Of a stretch of DNA of 64,000 nt, positions 62,693-64,000 are shown piece by piece. The stretch comes from Trigonopsis variabilis. Lineage: Eukaryota; Ascomycota; Trigonopsidomycetes; Trigonopsidales; Trigonopsidaceae. Each line of letters starts with the position of its first letter. Position 1 is the stretch's first letter. The stretch lies in NCBI GenBank assembly GCA_003707065.3, contig PPXM03000004.1, forward strand, positions 62,001-126,000, given 5' to 3'. The notes beneath the pieces are model-generated. The model worked only from the letters and a program-made list of their open reading frames with translations. It made no database searches and was not told the DNA's origin. The position numbers were made by a program, and so were the translations under genes.

Positions 62693-64000
62693 ATGGTAAG
62701 GGGAGAACACGGAATAAACTGACTGAATAGATTATCTTGACACTAATTGCCTTTCTAATCACGGCTATATGTGTGCTGCTTGTGGTGAATAGTTACACCC
62801 CTATTACCAAGACTCCAGCATATATTCTTTTGCCTCTATTTCTGGCGGTTTTCATCCCATGTTCTATTGTGGTATTGGTTCCCATAGATCTTGAATCTTC
62901 GACTGCGACAGGTTATCCTTTATTCTATTTATCCGAGCATTTCCGATTAGTGGTCTGGAGAATATTCTACTGGCTAACCTTTGTCCTGACCTGGTATGTT
63001 AGCTCAACTGACAGTTATTGACGGTCTAGGGCCATTTTACCTATTCTTCAGAGTTATGTTGCATCAGGTCATGTCGACTCAATAAAACGGCTTCAAGATT
63101 CTTTGCACCAGAACCTCCGATATCAATTAATCACACTTGGAATAGGTACAGTTGGACTGATCTATTATATAGCCGTCGCTGGATTTTCATTTGATGCGAT
63201 AAAGGCATTAGTGATTGCCCTGTCTTACACCTATGCTTTAATCCTTGCCGTTTGGTTTCTGGGGCATGGTTTGGCCAAGGTAATTCGGCAAAAATTATTT
63301 CACTGACTTCTTTAGATTCCTAGGCGTGCATTTCTCTCAATCTATCCTTCTACTGTTCTTTCACGTTTACAGAAGCAAGCACCTAAAGTCCATGACGCTT
63401 ACGTGGAGGCTTCTAATAACCTGGATGATATTTATCTTGAAATCAGTTCTTTGATTCCTGTGAAGAATGGTCCTTTCTCTGAGTGGATTGATTCGCTACT
63501 GGAACAGACAATCATTCCTGATCGATCAGTTAACCGGCCGGTGGTCGATCGATCGATTGTGAGCGAACCTTATCTGTCAGCATTGAGCCAGCGCCTTAGA
63601 ATAGCTGAATATAGAAAGGCTCAATATCAGTCAGAATGGCTGCATCTTTTAGGCAAAGCTTCTATCGCTGAAGATATCATACTGTCGAAGCAAAAAAAAG
63701 AGTTACGATTCCGAAGGAAGCGGACAATTCTATCTCCTAAGCTAGCCTTCTATTATTACTATTATGTAAAGATTTATCTTTCTTGGATCGCGGCTATTGG
63801 ACTCTCAATTTCATCTTTTGTTGTCATTTGGTCAGAGGTGTTCCATAATTCCTCAATTTCTTTAGTTGGAATCATTATCTCCGCGACTACTGGGCTTTTT
63901 CAGCAACTGATCTCTTGTCTGATCCTGGGATATATGTGCTTTGCCGCATTTTATAGTCTTTCCAAAGTCAAGGTTTTTAACATCTATGCCCTGGTATACA
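62693..64000 (+). CDS. LMBR1-domain multi-pass membrane protein, LMBRD2-like (truncated by window end)
   Basis: Four exons are visible: the ATG alone (62693-62695), 62731-62993, 63030-63279 and 63316 to beyond 64000; introns are 35, 36 and 36 nt. The visible product, about 399 residues, matches human LMBRD2: VVWRIFYWLTFVLTWAILPI, LQSYVASGHV, FLGHGLAKIPRRAF, RKAQYQSEWLHLLGKASIAE, VVIWSEVFHNSS and FAAFYSLSKVKVFNIYAL parallel its [38 protein letters not shown] and YSTVFRIRVFNYYYL. Nine or more membrane helices are expected in the full protein. LMBRD2 is linked to G-protein-coupled receptor signalling in animals; the yeast role is unknown. S. cerevisiae has no obvious homologue. Confidence 0.8.

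Overview
The window is nuclear DNA from an ascomycete fungus, most likely a yeast from an early-branching lineage rather than a close relative of Saccharomyces cerevisiae. About 31 protein genes are readable, and most match yeast orthologues. Several belong to families that S. cerevisiae lacks but filamentous fungi and animals keep: NUDT21/CFIm25, RPP40, an LMBRD2-type membrane protein and a TBC1D5-like GAP. CTG codons fall at invariant leucines (for example in RAD51 and NUDT21), so the standard code fits and the CUG-Ser and CUG-Ala clades are unlikely. I place it tentatively in basal Saccharomycotina; Taphrinomycotina is not excluded. I see no tRNA gene, transposon, LTR element, CRISPR array or viral relic.

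Layout. 1-2.6 kb: a GC-rich general amino-acid permease behind a GATA-rich promoter. 2.9-8.2 kb: NUDT21, CAB5, an unknown gene, PRP11 and RPL7. 9.2-15.9 kb: TRL1 (tRNA ligase), RPP40 (RNase P), mitochondrial RML2 and THO subunit TEX1. 16.3-19.0 kb: two unrecognised low-complexity proteins. 20.2-30 kb: HTD2, SUP45 (eRF1), a Ser-rich unknown, ATP11, a derlin and FMP52. 30-40.5 kb: a coiled-coil membrane protein, MAK5, KAP123, a myosin regulatory light chain, and the head-to-head pair RPB6/TFIIIA. 40.7-47.7 kb: a PHO4-type bHLH factor, a 1.6 kb gene-poor stretch, RAD51, a LYR-motif protein and MMS2. 48-64 kb: MON2, TRM11, HUT1, an unknown, a TBC1D5-like GAP, HOS4 and the 5' part of an LMBRD2 homologue that runs off the end.

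Gene architecture is the most striking general feature. I could place 42 introns, and 35 of them are only 32-45 nt, typically with a CTAAC/CTGAC-like branch site a few bases from the AG. Some exons are extremely small: a 12-nt internal exon in SUP45, initiator exons that are just ATG (myosin light chain, LMBRD2) and a 5-nt exon ATGGC in RPL7. The two large introns (351 and 169 nt) are both in RPL7. The 169-nt one encodes a C/D box snoRNA whose guide is complementary to the 25S rRNA segment targeted by snR39/snR59/snR39B; the 351-nt one is packed with perfect hairpins and remains unexplained.

Functionally the window is ordinary housekeeping: RNA processing and translation (NUDT21, PRP11, RPL7, TRL1, RPP40, TEX1, SUP45, MAK5, TRM11), mitochondrial assembly (RML2, HTD2, ATP11, FMP52, LYR protein), transcription (RPB6, TFIIIA, PHO4-like, HOS4), trafficking (KAP123, MON2, TBC GAP, derlin, HUT1) and DNA repair (RAD51, MMS2). 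Genes are independent units, with several close divergent or convergent pairs. All exon structures were assigned by eye from splice signals, reading frame and remembered family sequences; none was checked by alignment software.
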